Program-made: the position numbers and the translations under genes
NCBI GenBank assembly: GCA_963978545.1
Contig: OZ021723.1
Location: forward strand, 1,860,001-1,924,000
Reading direction: 5' to 3'
Origin: Linyphia triangularis
Taxonomy: Eukaryota; Arthropoda; Arachnida; Araneae; Linyphiidae
DNA: 64,000 nt
Part shown: piece after piece, positions 11,912-23,512 of the stretch
How positions within the stretch are numbered: the stretch's first letter is position 1
Layout of the letters: every line of letters starts with the position of its first letter
The notes under the pieces: generated by a model
What the model was told of the DNA's origin: nothing
What the model saw: the letters and a program-made list of their open reading frames with translations, nothing else
Database searches by the model: none

Positions 11912-12088
11912 GCCGACCAAACAGTATAGTGGTTAACGTGCTAGCTTCTAGACCACGAGGTTGCGGGTTCGAGTCCCGTGTTAGGCATGGGTGTTTGTAA
12001 ATGTGTGTTGGCTTATCTAGTGACTAATGTTTCGGCGCATTATAGCCCTCGTGTTGTTGACGGCGCCAGATAATTTGAATACAACCAA
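11912..12088 (+). repeat. tRNA-derived SINE, full-length copy
   Basis: The head is tRNA-like (GTATAGTGGTTAACGTGCTAG A-box region, then GGGTTCGAGTCCCG B box). A conserved ~100-bp body follows (GGCATGGGTGTTTGTAAATG ... CTCGTGTTG ... GGCGCCAGATAAT) and the tail is ACAACCAACC rather than poly-A. Flanking CCCGTGGGAGATAT (11898-11911) and CCCGTGGGAGGTAT (12089-12102) match at 13 of 14 bases, a clear target-site duplication from LINE-mediated insertion. The head most resembles an aspartate/glutamate-type tRNA. Confidence 0.92.
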
Positions 12089-12103
12089 CCCGTGGGAGGT
12101 ATA

Positions 12104-13224
12104 AAATTGTATAATTTTTATATCCTGAATAGTTTCGATTTTGTTTGTGGTGTTCAAAATCTTATAATTAAGCAACTAAGCAATTTTTCCTCATCCAATC
12201 TATCAGAAACTTGGCAGGTATACTCGTCGATGACAATGCATTCTATCAAGTTTGAAAGTAAAAGCAGAATGTTGATCAATGGCAATTAATCGATGGTTTT
12301 CTTCGTAGTGGTCCAAAACTTTGAAAACTCAATCAGAGCTAAAAAATATCTTCAATAAGTTGCAATTACACATAAAAGTTTGCAAATCATATAAAGAATT
12401 TACATTACATTTTTTTTTTTTTTTTTTTTTTTTGTTAACCGCCTAAGCCTCCTTACATTTGTCAAAGCTGTCAAAACCCGAGCCCCTGATAAGCTAAAAA
12501 TAATATAATCCGCAAAAACATAGTTTTTAATATAAATTCTTTATATGCATTGCCAATTTTTATATTGATTAAAAAGCGCCTATTCTGTCATCAGCGCCTC
12601 CTTGGTGTCTGCGTCTAATTTTAGGTATTAAAAACATCTCTATCAGCAAAATATGCGGCACACTAAGTTTTAAACCTTTATAAATAAATATTAATGTGAA
12701 TTTGTGCATTCACGTTCAAATATCTTTTATTTATTCTGATTTAAGTAATTTTGGCAACAGGAAAGAGTTTCAACTATTATCGGTTAAAATTCTTTCACCT
12801 AAGCGTTACTACGCAACGCAACGTTGAAATTACTGTGAGTTGATTGAGTCTGAGAAATACATTGCACTAGAAAAAAAATATTCGATATTCTTCTTAGAAC
12901 GTGCAGATAAGGTTTCAATCAAAATAACACATAGAATGTGGGATGCAGAATGTACCTGGCATTGAAGACAATTTTGTTTTTTCAGATATTGCTCCAAAGA
13001 AACTGCGGCGCAGCTTAGCCAATCTTAACTTTTGTAACATTAAAATCCACACAACCAACCAATCAATCAAAGAAATTGCTATATTTTGATAAAAATCATT
13101 CAGTAATCCCTTTTCTTGGGTTCTCAAAATTGCCACCTCCAAACTATAGACTAAAATCAAGGAATATTATTAAATTAACTAAAATTTTTGAGGATCAGCT
13201 ACAATACATTGAAGAAAAAAACTG
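12104..13224. other. AT-rich stretch with poly-T run
   Basis: Poly-T of about 24 bases at 12411-12434. No gene or repeat family recognised; frames at 12092-12289 and 12915-13160 have no motif. Confidence 0.4.
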
Positions 13225-13317
13225 GGGTGTGGAACATCGCGCTACTTTCAACTATATTAGATTACGGATGTGGATTCGTGTCATTTACCGTTCTTATGTT
13301 TCCATCATCCGTTTTTA
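13225..13317 (+). mobile_element. GGTGTGGAACATCGC family, copy A, first part
   Basis: Matches the start of the copy at 22752 (GGGTGTGGAACATCGC ... GTGTCATTTACCGT ... TGTTTCCATCATCCGT). In this copy the family sequence breaks off here and resumes near 14235, so about 0.9 kb has been inserted. Confidence 0.75.
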
Positions 13318-13754
13318 AATAATTAATAGTTTAAAAAACTAAAAAATACGCTTTAATAGAAAAGTGAACTAAAAAGTAGAAAATAATTTTAAATAAGTTT
13401 GAAATAAGAATAGAGTGATTAACAAGAAATATTTATTTTATCGTAAAAAAGCGTGGGGTGCTTGATATCAATTGTTGAAAATATTTCATGACAGATATTG
13501 GTAAAAGTAGAGCCATTATGAAAATATCTTAAACCTCCCCCCCCCCCCCGCTTATATACGATAAAATAAATATTTCTTGTTAATCACTCAATTCTTATTT
13601 CAAACTTATTTAAAATTATTTTCTACTTTTTAGTTCACTTTTCTATTAAAGAGTATTTTTTAGTTTTTTAAACTATTAATTATTTTCTACTTTTTAGTTT
13701 GGTTTTCTATTAAAGCGTGTTTTTTTAGTTTTTAAACTATTAATTATTTTTTCT
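13318..13754. repeat. Near-perfect palindrome inserted in copy A
   Basis: Left arm 13318-13446 is the reverse complement of 13557-13686 (about 130 bp, few mismatches); the spacer contains a C-run at 13537-13549. A partial third copy of the right-arm tip follows at about 13682-13754. RNA from either strand would form a long hairpin. Non-coding; likely a foldback/MITE. Confidence 0.8.
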
Positions 13755-13939
13755 GTAAACTATAATATTTTTTTTTAGTTAGTGTACAAAACTCTCCAGT
13801 TGTTTCCGCCAATAGTCACATGCTTGTCTCAAATTTAAGTCATGTGTATGCCTTAGTACACACCGTATTACTTGGCACAAAACACTACCGTGTCTCTGAA
13901 TATGAAAAATCACTAATCCTGAAGATCCTGGTAAGGATA

Positions 13940-14234
13940 ATGCGACTAAAAAAAACACGCTTTGTATAACTGTCGTTCAAACCACAAATCTTTCAAACGG
14001 CACACCAGGGTTCGATTCCGGAGAAGGTTGGTAGGTTGGAATTTAACGGCGCAAGGGCAACACGAGCTAATCCTTGTGATAAAGCGACAAACTTGTTGAA
14101 TTATTGAATTGTCATCGGTCCTTAATAAGTATGCCAAATTTCGAGTTAATCCGACGTTTTGAAGGGAGTCAAAATCATGTTCAAAGATTCCGTTACATAC
14201 TAACATACATACGTCTGAAGCTAATAAAAGCGTA
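13940..14234 (+). repeat. SINE/LINE-tail-like fragment with B box
   Basis: GGGTTCGATTCCGG at 14008-14021 is a good B-box match. The sequence then reads AACGGCGCAAGGGCAACACG and ends in GAAGCTAATAAAAGCGTATT, a tail style seen in arthropod retroposons. The minus-strand frame at 13946-14206 is taken as accidental. Confidence 0.45.
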
Positions 14235-14875
14235 TTAAAAATGGTCAGTTTGGCAATATTTTTTGAGTTAATTTTTATATGGGTCTAATTTTTATATGGG
14301 GGAAAAATATATATTGATATTGACGATAGACTTTTCAATAAGTCTTATGTTATCTTTTCCTATAAGTGAAACTGGGGACAGGAGAAAGAACGATCGTTGA
14401 TGAGCAATGTTCAAGCAAAGGGAACTCTTTATTGAAGGCATTCGTTTTTCAACTGTTAACGTCATTATAGCATTTTTACGGAAACTTTGAGTGTGGGGAT
14501 GTTTAGAAAACCTTAGGAGACATTACCACATCGATTTTAATCAAAATCGTAGAGCCGTTTTTTAGCAATCATTGAATAACATGATTTTTTTCAATAGCAG
14601 CTACCTTATGCGCATGCGAGATTTTGACGAAAACCTTAATGTAGGGCCTATGGCCACCACCTACCCACACACTAAATTTAAACATCGTTGGTTAATTTGT
14701 TCTTGAGTTATTCTGACCATAGACACACATTTTTCGAATTCACTTTTTTGAAATCATGATGTTCCAAACCGTGGAGAAATGCAAAAAAATATATATATAT
14801 ATATATACAAGTTTTTTTTTTATCGAATGCTATGCTTTCATTACCCTATGTATACATATGCGTAATTGAAAGTAA
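14235..14875 (+). mobile_element. GGTGTGGAACATCGC family, copy A, remainder
   Basis: Collinear with 22855-23512: GGTCAGTTTGGCAATATTTT, then GAACGATCGTTGATGAGC, GGCATTCGTTTTTCAACT, GGGGATGTTTAGAA and an end near TAATTGAAAGTA. A (TA)n tract at 14789-14806 replaces the poly-A of copy B. Non-coding as far as can be seen. Confidence 0.8.
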
Positions 14876-14879
14876 TTTA

Positions 14880-15441
14880 ATTTAAAATAATACATATTGG
14901 ATACCTATGATAATTTTGTTAAAATGTAGAATAAACACACCCTTAACAACATAAAACTACCAACTGAAACAAATGTTTCAGTGTATCCATTGTATTGCAA
15001 ACTATTCTCATTGCCAGCATAGTAAGTAATTGAGCCCAAAACCGAGACAAAAGCGCCATTGGGCACATAAGTTAAGCAATTAAACTAATTAAGTCTGTTA
15101 ATGTACAAGCCAAAATGTGAGATAAATGAGTTTAAGACAACTTTCAAACTAACGCCTCAATTCACGTACAGAATACGATGAAAAGATTTACCTGCTTCCA
15201 CATAATGCAAGCTCTTTTAAGAAGTTTAATTAACGTTTGGGTAAGTTTCTTCAAAGCGACGCGTTTTAATTCCAAGGGAAATTTAACTTAAGGTAAGATT
15301 TTAAAAGAGAAAGAAACTAAGTTATGCAAACAATGGATTCCTTTTGAGTCACGCAGAGAGTTAAGTAGTTAAATTAGAAATGGCGAAGAAACATTTGAGG
15401 AAGGGATTTTTCTGAAAATGTTCCTATTTCTTTAAAGGTTC

Positions 15442-15487
<46 letters not shown>

Positions 15488-15619
15488 TTTTCACAATTAC
15501 TGTATTCATTTAATAATGCATCGCGAGTCTAATTAACCTCAATTGTCCATTAAGTAAAACATTGTTTATTAAGTTCATTTGAATAAAAATTCTATAGCTA
15601 TATGAAGATATGTATATAT
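14880..15619. other. No supported feature; poly-T run
   Basis: AT-rich with a poly-T tract of about 36 bases at 15449-15484. Nothing else recognised. Confidence 0.45.
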
Positions 15620-16076
15620 TGTTGCACAAATTGTCTGTATATAGTGTAAATAGTAACGTATTATTTTAAAATTCTATTGTAATTGATTTTCTCTTATTTT
15701 ATTTATTAACAGCGATTATACAGGTTAGAAAAAGGTGGCAACACCTAAAGCAATCGAGAAATTTCCAGATGTTTCTTTGTCGACGAATTGGCTGGAAATT
15801 TCTCGAATGTTCTCTCGCGCCAAGTATGAATAAGACTAGAGATCGGAAAAGTATTAAGATTAACTTCGGACTTCGATGAAAGCTTATCGCTTTGTTTACC
15901 TATTGGAGTGAGCTTGTATAATCGCTGTATTCGAAGTTGTTTTTGCTGAAGCTTGTGTTGAAACTTGAGAATTACCGTTGCCTTTGAATAAATTTTGTGA
16001 GTTTTCTGAAGAGAGAATAAATACTTTTATACCGAAAAACTGTGCCATCATTGCCTCAGTGAAAAAATTAATAACA
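15620..16076 (+). mobile_element. Solo LTR flanked by ATAT duplications
   Basis: Starts TGTTGCACAAATTGTCTGTA and ends in TAACA, collinear with the LTRs of the element at 39830-43364 but diverged. ATAT immediately precedes (15616-15619) and follows (16077-16080), the expected 4-bp target duplication. No internal sequence, so it is a solo LTR. The minus-strand frame at 15896-16108 is antisense to the LTR and not a gene. Confidence 0.9.
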
Positions 16077-16182
16077 ATATGATTAGCCATTTGAATTATG
16101 AGCAACATTGTAGTTTTGTGATAATTTAAAACACGAAATTGTGGTTCATAAATTGAAATTTCTCATTTCATGCATATTAAAT

Positions 16183-16445
16183 ACAAATACAAAAATGACG
16201 ACCAAATACAGGCACAAGGCCCATCAAAGTTATTCTAATTTAACCTTTACGAGCAATCACCCAGTATAGATTCAGCTGTCTTTTAAAACTGATGACTCCG
16301 ATACAATTTACGATGTGGTCCGGCAGATAACCATACTAATCAATTACTCTATTGTAAAAATGTTTTTTATTCTCCAAGTTAAAATGCGATTTAAATAGCT
16401 TATATGCAGGACCACCTGTTTGATCCCTTTTATTAAACACTAAAC
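16183..16445 (-). pseudogene. Second 3' fragment of the CR1-like LINE
   Basis: On the minus strand the frame reads KHFYNRVID, a stop, then YGYLPDHIVN and SFKRQLNLYW before the terminal stop. This matches the C-terminal motif of the copy at 4845-5581 (HYFYNRIIN, LPANVVN, SFKKQLDMHW). The sequence after the stop also matches near the tail (CTGTATTTGGTCGTC here). The internal stop and truncation make it inactive. Confidence 0.72.
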
Positions 16446-16448
16446 TCT

Positions 16449-16585
16449 TGATATCCCCCTGTTATTCCGATGCTTTACCATCCAACCCACAAAGCCTCGA
16501 AAGAAGCCCTCCCTGGCAGGGGATCGAACTCCTGTCTTCCGGGTTACAGTCACAGGCGGGGATATTGGCCACTATACTACCAAAA
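16449..16585 (-). repeat. Second tRNA-derived SINE type
   Basis: Read on the minus strand: GTAGTATAGTGGCCAATATC (A-box region), then AGTTCGATCCCCTGCC (B-box region), and a body rich in GGGTTGGATGG. The head is again aspartate/glutamate-tRNA-like but the body differs from the SINE at 11912. No target duplication was found. Confidence 0.6.
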
Positions 16586-16589
16586 AAAT

Positions 16590-17551
16590 ATCATGTAAAA
16601 TATTCATACAAAAAGTTTGAAAATTTTTTATAATTACACACGTTATATCTAAACGCTATTAAACGTGATTTTTTTTTTTTTTCTACTTTATTCATTTAAG
16701 GTATACGTATAGGTTTCAACATTTTATTTTTAATTTTCAATTTAAAAATTAGACCTTTGCACCTTGAAAAGTACATTATCATTATTTGTTAAACTGTTTC
16801 CAATATTTTTTTTTTAATTTATTTAATTTTAATAATTAATTAACATTTAATCAACTAATTAGGCTAATTTCGAACGGTAATGACAAAAATTCTAATTCAC
16901 CCACAGATACAATTTTGGTGTTCAATAATGCGGAATACCCTGCTTTATGTTTTGACCCTATTAACAGATTTTACAGTGTGTATATTTTGTGATATCTTGC
17001 TTTAACTGAATCTATTAGAAAAATCCAAGTTTTTTTTACACAGAATCTTTTCTTTAAAATTCAATAAAAAAAATATTTATTTACAAATCACTTAGTATTT
17101 AGAGTCAAAACATTCAACAATGTATGCAGATTATATAGCAAAAATCAAATTTCAAAAAATATTATTTAAACTGAAGTTATAACTGTTTAAATGAAATGCA
17201 AAATAGAAAAAACTACTATCTGAGAATAACTTTTAAAAAAGTATTTTTTTATATAAAAAACTGTTATTATTATACTAATTATTACATATTTCCTTTTTAG
17301 TATGCTCCTCCATTATAGAGTTTCCTTCTTTTGTGTTGTTTTTATTTTGCTTTTGTTTTTTTACGGCCTTACAAATCTTCCCCAATTTTTGCGAGTTTGG
17401 CGATTTGAAGCCTATACGTATACCTTAATAATGCATCGGACATTTTAAAAATTTCTTACATGCAGAAATATCGTATATATGTAAATATACAGTACCCAAA
17501 CAACATGAGGATAAGAAACTGCATGTAGCTTTCTAATATACAGGCATAAAA
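16590..17551. other. AT-rich, no feature
   Basis: Only A/T runs and a TTTTGTGTTG/TTTTGCTTTTG pyrimidine-rich patch near 17330-17360. Confidence 0.45.
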
Positions 17552-17561
17552 CATTTCTATA

Positions 17562-17701
17562 GAGAGGTTGTGGTTTCGAGTCCCATGTACGGCATGGGTG
17601 TTTGTAAATGTATGTTGGCTTGTCAAATGACGAATGTTTCTGCGCATTATAACCCTCGTGTTGCTGACGGTGCCAGATAATCTGAAAACAACCAACCAAA
17701 C
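17562..17701 (+). repeat. 5'-truncated tRNA-derived SINE
   Basis: Same SINE as 11912-12088 but missing the A-box half; it starts just before the B box (TTTCGAGTCCC). CATTTCTATA occurs at both borders (17552-17561 and 17702-17711), a 10-bp target duplication. Tail is AACCAACCAAA. The two overlapping minus-strand frames here come from the SINE. Confidence 0.9.
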
Positions 17702-17711
17702 CATTTCTATA

Positions 17712-19492
17712 AAAGGCCATCTACCTGCTATCAATTTCCATTTTAAAAAGTATGATGATCATATATATATTTCATAATTTTAAAAATACTCATATACAAA
17801 AATTCAATAAAATATAGAGTTTAGAAGCTTAAGAAAGAAATACAAACTTTTAAAAATAACTTCCACTTCTTCGAATCTAATGTAAAGTATAAAAATAATG
17901 TAATCTAATCGAAGTAAAGATTTCAGAAAGATTTAGCACTCCAATTAAATTCATTGCCCATAATAAATTTGAATTTTTATTTAGCTTTTTGACGGGATTA
18001 TCACAAAACTCGATATTTTCCTAGAAATTTCGTCATAAATATAAAAATCGACATTTTTATAATTATGTTTCACTTCCACTTCAATCAGGATTAAAATATC
18101 CGTGGTTGTCTTTCCTTTTTGAATCAATTTTCTTTAAATCCGGATTTTATTTTCAAAATACAACAGGCTTAAAATTTGCGAAACAATTAATTATTCTACA
18201 GCATCACATATCTAATGCTTAAGATACTGTATTCATCAAACCTTTAAACTAATGTATTGAAATATTCTTTTATAAATCCAATCAGTAGAAAATGTTTCCT
18301 TAAATGACTTCCTACATACCTAAATTACTGAGTCGTTTTTCAATAGAATTAGTATCTCTCTAAAACCTTGATTTCTTTTCATCAAGCAAATATTAGTCTC
18401 ATTCCTTTGGAATCAATGATTCGTAACTACATTTTCAATTTACGAAAATCCTGAAATTTCTTACTTCAACTTCCTTCTAAACTACTTAACGAAGGAGAGA
18501 AGGAAATATTCTAATATAACTTATTCACCAAACGGTACTCGAGTATACGATTTAAAGAATTTTTTAATCTTATTTTCTATGGAAGGGAAGTATGTATTAA
18601 TAGTTCGCCTCAATAGAAAATGAGATTTAAAAATTCTTTGAAACATAGTTCAGTTGAATATTTCTGTTTGATGCTGTTATTGAAAATGTGGTCGTGGATG
18701 AAGATTCCTTCTGATAGTAATCTTAAGACTCCCATACTGTAAGATAGGTTTAATATAAATATTAAATGGGGGGGGGGGTACTGGGATGAGTTTCATATTT
18801 TCATGTTAGTTCGGAAATAATTTGTTTATGTACTACCCTTTTTTTTTTTTCTGTACTTTATTGAAAGTTTCAAAAGTGGAAACATATTGAAAACTTTTTA
18901 ATTTAGTTTCATGAATGCAATTAAAAAATCTTAATGGTTATAAATAAAACTCTAAAATATTGTAATATAAGAATTCTATACGGCTGTACACTAGAGAAAA
19001 GTAAATAATTTTTAATATCTTAACCATACTCATTTCAAACAAATAAAAATCCTCATATCAAACTGTAAGCATTTACATTGAATCGTACAGAAAATAATTA
19101 AAGTTAGTTAACTTCTGCAGCCCACAACAAGTGGCCTTCAATTACTACGTTTGAATAAATTTTAGAATTTTTCCAGCAAATTAACGAAGAAGTAAAATAA
19201 ACAGAAATTTAAAAAAAAAAAACTTCTGATTTTGCATCTTGAAGCAATCGTGTTGGTCTTCTTTTTACAAGTGCATCGGTTTTAAAAATAAATTTTGGTT
19301 TTATAAATTATAAATTGCTAATAATGTTAGCTAAACATCATTAGTAATTAATGCTCGTTTCTATTTCCATTCTATTTTACAAATGAAAAAAAAAAAAAGA
19401 GCTTTAAAAAAAGAATTTGAATATGTTAAAATATTATGTTAGGTAAGCATTATCAAGATAAGCTGGTGAACTCGTTTTTAACCCACTATTCC
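17712..19492. other. AT-rich, no feature
   Basis: A G-run at 18769-18778 and poly-T near 18839-18850. No repeat family or frame recognised. Confidence 0.45.
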
Positions 19493-19496
19493 TTAA

Positions 19497-19937
19497 CCCA
19501 TTGACGGTCATGCACGTATATATACGTCTTAGTTGGTTGTATTCAGATTATCTGGCGCCGTCAGCAACACGAGGGCTATAATTTGCCGAAACTTTCGTCA
19601 TTAGACAAGCCAACATACATTTACAAACACCCATGCCTAACACGGGACTCGAACTCGCAACCTCGCGGTCTAGAAGCCAGCACGCTAACCACTACACTAT
19701 ACGTCTTAGGATCCCCAGTTTTTCTAGCAATACACAATATTTTTAAGTTTATAAATAAAATTTGAAATAAGATATATTTCAGATATTTTTCTAGGATGAT
19801 ACTCTATAACCTATCTAAAACAAAATAAATAAAAAATAATTAAAAAAAATTATGTATTTGAATTAGAAATATAATTTAAAAATTAATGCAGGGAAAACAA
19901 CTGGGGAATTTCGCCCATTCCCATGACCGTCAGTGGG
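19497..19937. mobile_element. piggyBac-like MITE interrupted by a SINE
   Basis: Left end TTAA|CCCATTGACGGTCATG and right end CATGACCGTCAGTGGG|TAGT are inverted repeats of about 16 bp with one mismatch. TTAA precedes the left end; the right flank TAGT is a degraded TTAA. TTAA plus CCC-type ends are the signature of piggyBac-type elements. Removing the SINE at 19533-19697 and one copy of its 12-bp duplication leaves about 264 bp of non-coding MITE. Confidence 0.65.
19533..19697 (-). repeat. SINE nested in the piggyBac-like MITE
   Basis: Same SINE as 11912-12088, on the minus strand, slightly 5'-truncated. The 12-bp TATACGTCTTAG occurs at 19521-19532 and 19698-19709, a perfect target duplication that shows it landed inside the MITE. 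Confidence 0.92.
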
Positions 19938-19943
19938 TAGTCA

Positions 19944-20114
19944 GCCAACCTGTTAACTGCGTGGTTAGCGCTCTAGCCTCGCATGCCCGGTTCAAATCCT
20001 GGGTTAGGCATGGATGTTCGTTGTGATTCAAATCCATGTTAAGCTGTAGATCCCGGCTTGATTAGCCGTTATTGTGCACAAAAATAGGTCATGAGAGTAC
20101 AAACAAACCAAACC
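19944..20114 (+). repeat. Related tRNA-derived SINE subfamily
   Basis: A-box region GCGTGGTTAGCGCTCTAGC, B-box region CGGTTCAAATCCTGG, then GGTTAGGCATGGATGTTCG. It ends in ACAAACCAAACC, again a CCAA-type tail. The body after GGCATGG differs from the main SINE. No target duplication found. Confidence 0.7.
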
Positions 20115-20864
20115 ATAATAGTTCGGAAGATAGCAAGGGAGAGTTTCTTGCCAGATATTGGTCTTGATTCGACAATTCATGAAACGCATTTCAGCTTGTC
20201 TAGTTTGGGTGGATGTAGCCGGGTATCAGTCCTACATATGTCAAAAAAAAGTTTATTTATAAAGTTATTTTACACCGTCTGATATTTTTGGTGCAAGTTA
20301 GTTGGACTATTTTATGATGTTTTTTGGCAATCAGCTAATATTTCGGAAGTGGGTTACACTTCAGCATATTGTTTATTTCTCTACATGCACAAAAAACTAT
20401 TACCCATTTTCAGAATACACCTGAAAGCCTAAATGTATCGTAAAATAGTACAAATAACATGTAAAAACTAATTTCAGCCATTTAAAAATAACTTTATTTT
20501 TTTAACTTTTTTTTATATGTGTTTTTTACTTAAGCAAACTATGAACATATGAACTATAAATTACATAACATGTACCAAAAACTTCAGTCGGTGTAAAATA
20601 ACTTTATTTTTTAACTTTTTTTACGTGTTCTGACTGCCTCCCTGCCTTCACCCACAGCGGATGTGCCATCTGACTTTGATTTTTACATTACCTATAAGTT
20701 AGCTGACTATTGTTACACAATTGAGTCGGTTTAAAATATTGATCCTAAAGTGTCTCTGCTTCCCGTCTACAAATACTCATGTTACTAGTTTTCCATTCCC
20801 ATTTAAGAGAAACTATCTGCTTCAAAAGCCTCCTGAAAACAACCTCTTTGATAATCAACCTAAT
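20115..20864. other. No gene; small direct repeat
   Basis: AAAATAACTTTATTTTTTTAA-like sequence occurs twice (about 20487 and 20597). 20620-20680 is less AT-rich but shows no family. Frames at 20091-20282 and 20721-20918 partly overlap SINE sequence and are not supported as genes. Confidence 0.4.
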
Positions 20865-20877
20865 TTCAACAATCCAG

Positions 20878-20979
20878 TTGGTTGGTTCGAGTCCCGTGTA
20901 AGGCATGGGTGTTTGTAAATGTATGTTGGCTTGTCTAATGACGAATGTAAATAATCTGAAAACAACCAACAACCAACCA
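20878..20979 (+). repeat. SINE half of a tail-to-tail pair
   Basis: Forward SINE, 5'-truncated at the B box and with an internal deletion (the GTTTCGGCGCATTATAGCCC segment is missing). Its CCAA tail meets the tail of the next copy at about 20980. Confidence 0.85.
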
Positions 20980-21160
20980 GTTGGTTGGTTGTTTTCATAT
21001 TATCTAGCGCCGTCAGCAACACGAGGGCTATAATGCGCCGAAACATTCGTCATTAGACCAGCCAACATACATTTAGAAACACCCATGCCTTACACTGGAC
21101 TCGAACCAAAACCTCTCGGTCTAGAAGCTAGCACGCTAACCACTATAATGTTTGGTCGGC
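20980..21160 (-). repeat. SINE, full-length, second half of the pair
   Basis: Minus-strand SINE from its tail (TTGGTTGGTTG) to the tRNA-like head ending GGTCGGC on the plus strand. The outer borders of the pair, 20865-20877 and 21161-21173, read TTCARCAATCCAG with one difference in 13, as if the pair had inserted as a unit. Confidence 0.9.
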
Positions 21161-21173
21161 TTCAGCAATCCAG

Positions 21174-22564
21174 ACCTTCTTATAACGATAACACAACACT
21201 GTAGATCCATTTTGTAACTCGTAAAACATGTCAATTTCATTACAACTAACCAAACTTAAACTTTAAGAAATGCAAGCTCAAATACTAAGGAATACAAACT
21301 TAGACACTAAGGTATGTGACTAAATTGGCAAAAAGTATCCATAAGTGCTATATTTATGAACAAAATTTATCCAAACTCTATTTGTAGCAGCTTCCATCAT
21401 CTAGCCCGAAGCAATAAAATAGGAAATGAACAAAGACTAAAATAGCGCAAAACGAAGACTTTTTCAAAAACGATTTAAGACTCGCCTCCACGAAGTCGCC
21501 AATTCATTTCTCCGATTTGAAGAGAGTTGATTGAAAAGAGAATTCAGTCAACGTTTCCGATGGACTGGAAAACAATGTTTCTAACTTAAAAGCTTTCCAG
21601 AAACCCGAGGGTATTAAAATCTTCAAATTTCGAATGCAAATCTTTTCACCTTCCAACTGATTCATTCGATCTAAGAATTTTCAGTGAGTTACCGGAGATG
21701 GGCATTCAAGAGTTAGCTTTTCGCTTTTGGCAATAGTGATGCCTCTTCAGATGATAGATCTTTTGTTGTTGTTGTGAAAGAATATGTAGAGGTTTGAATG
21801 CAGTTTTAATGCGTTTTCTAAACGAGAAAGAATTTTTAAATTGATCTTATAACGTAAGCTACTTCTGGCAATGATAATAACTCTTATGGAAACTACTTTT
21901 TTATTGTATTTTGTACAGCTTTATTATGTTTTCACATATAGTCATTTTTCTATTTTTCTATTACAATAAAAGGTCTGTTATAGAAGTTTACATAATATAT
22001 TTTATAAATTTTGAATCGTAAAATATTTGTAAGCAAAGTAAAAAATACTTATTTGGGACGATAAATCGAGATTTATAAAATTGTAATTCAAGAACGAATT
22101 GATTTGCGAATTTGTTATATTATTCCTTTAGGCTATATGGTAACCTTACAATTTATTATACAGATTTTTTATTTAGATTCCGAAAGTCATTAATTAACTA
22201 AGGGGACTCGGAGTTTATAAACGTCAGAAAATCAGTTTGAGATTTATTATGTTAAAAAAAAAAAAAAAAAAACTATTCCCAATTTTGATTCCAACAGTGC
22301 AAAAAAAAAAAAAAATATCACTCTAAATTAGAAATATTTCTTATATATTTCTTAAAAAAGTGTTGAACATTAATTCGCATTATGATTTTTAACTTTAACC
22401 GAAAGAAGTTGTTACAATTTATTTGAAAGAAAACTTCATTTGTTCATACTCACAAAATGATAAATTACTTGATAGAAACTGAAATTATGTTTGACTTACA
22501 AAATTAGTTAACGTTCTTTTTGGTAATTTAAACAAATAAATTAAAACTTATTTTTGTATAAAAC

Positions 22565-22595
<31 letters not shown>

Positions 22596-22750
22596 TTCCT
22601 TACACTTCAAACAAATTATCATTAATGTAATATTATTGAGTGATCATAAAGTAAAAGCCCATTTAAAAATCGATATTCCCGAAGCATATAAGAGTAATGT
22701 GTTGTTAGAGTAATGATGTAATTTTCAAAACAATCCTTCATCACAAAACT
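21174..22750. other. AT-rich, no gene recognised
   Basis: 21440-21760 is somewhat less AT-rich but without motif. A-runs at 22254-22271 and 22301-22316 and a T-run at 22567-22590. Confidence 0.45.
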
Positions 22751-22751
22751 A

Positions 22752-23512
22752 ACTATGGGTGTGGAACATCGCACAACTTTCAATTATCCTATATTACTGA
22801 TTTGGATTTGTGTCATTTACCGTTTTTATGTTTCCATCATTCGTTTAGAAAAAATGACCAATTTGGCAATATTTTTTGCTATACTTCTTATACATGAAAT
22901 TCTTTAAAAGAAGGAGAAAAAAAATCTTTTTAAAAATAGTGATTTTGGTGGTACACTTCTCGATAATTCTTCTACTATCCTTTCTTATAAGTGAACCTGA
23001 AAAGAGGAGAAAAACCGATCGCTGATGAGCTATGTTCAAACAAAGAGAACTCTGCGTTGAAGGCATTCGTTTTTCAACTTTTTGAGCCATTAAAGCATTT
23101 TTACGACAATTTCGGAGGGGAGGATGTTTAGAACACCTTAAAAGACATTACCACAGCTAGCAAAATTGATCCAAATGGGTAGAGTCGTTTTTTTAGCGAT
23201 AATTGGAAAACATGATTTTTCAATGGCAGCAACCTTAAGCGCAGGCGCGATTTTGATGAAAATCCAAATGGTAAGACCCATGACAACCACCTAACCGCAC
23301 ACTAATTTTGAACATCGTAGGCCAATTTGTTCGGGAGTTATGCTGACCACAGACACACGGACAAAAAAAAATTCTATATAATTTTTTTGAAATCAGGATG
23401 TTAAAAACGTGGAGAAATACAAAAAAAAAAAAAAAAAAAAAATGGGAGAAAAATGTTGACCGAATCCCATACTTTCAGTACCCTGTGTATACATAAGTAT
23501 AATTGAAAGTAA
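22752..23512 (+). mobile_element. GGTGTGGAACATCGC family, copy B (complete-looking)
   Basis: Uninterrupted copy from GGGTGTGGAACATCGC to TAATTGAAAGTA (about 760 bp). It aligns with copy A (13225-13317 plus 14235-14875) and, inverted, with 62729-63330. The minus-strand frame 23090-22845 includes SSLCLNIAHQRSVFLLFSG, and the copy at 63051 reads SSLCLNIAYERSFFLLFS in the equivalent position. The element may therefore derive from something coding, but no known domain is recognised. An A-run lies at 23420-23442. Confidence 0.75.
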
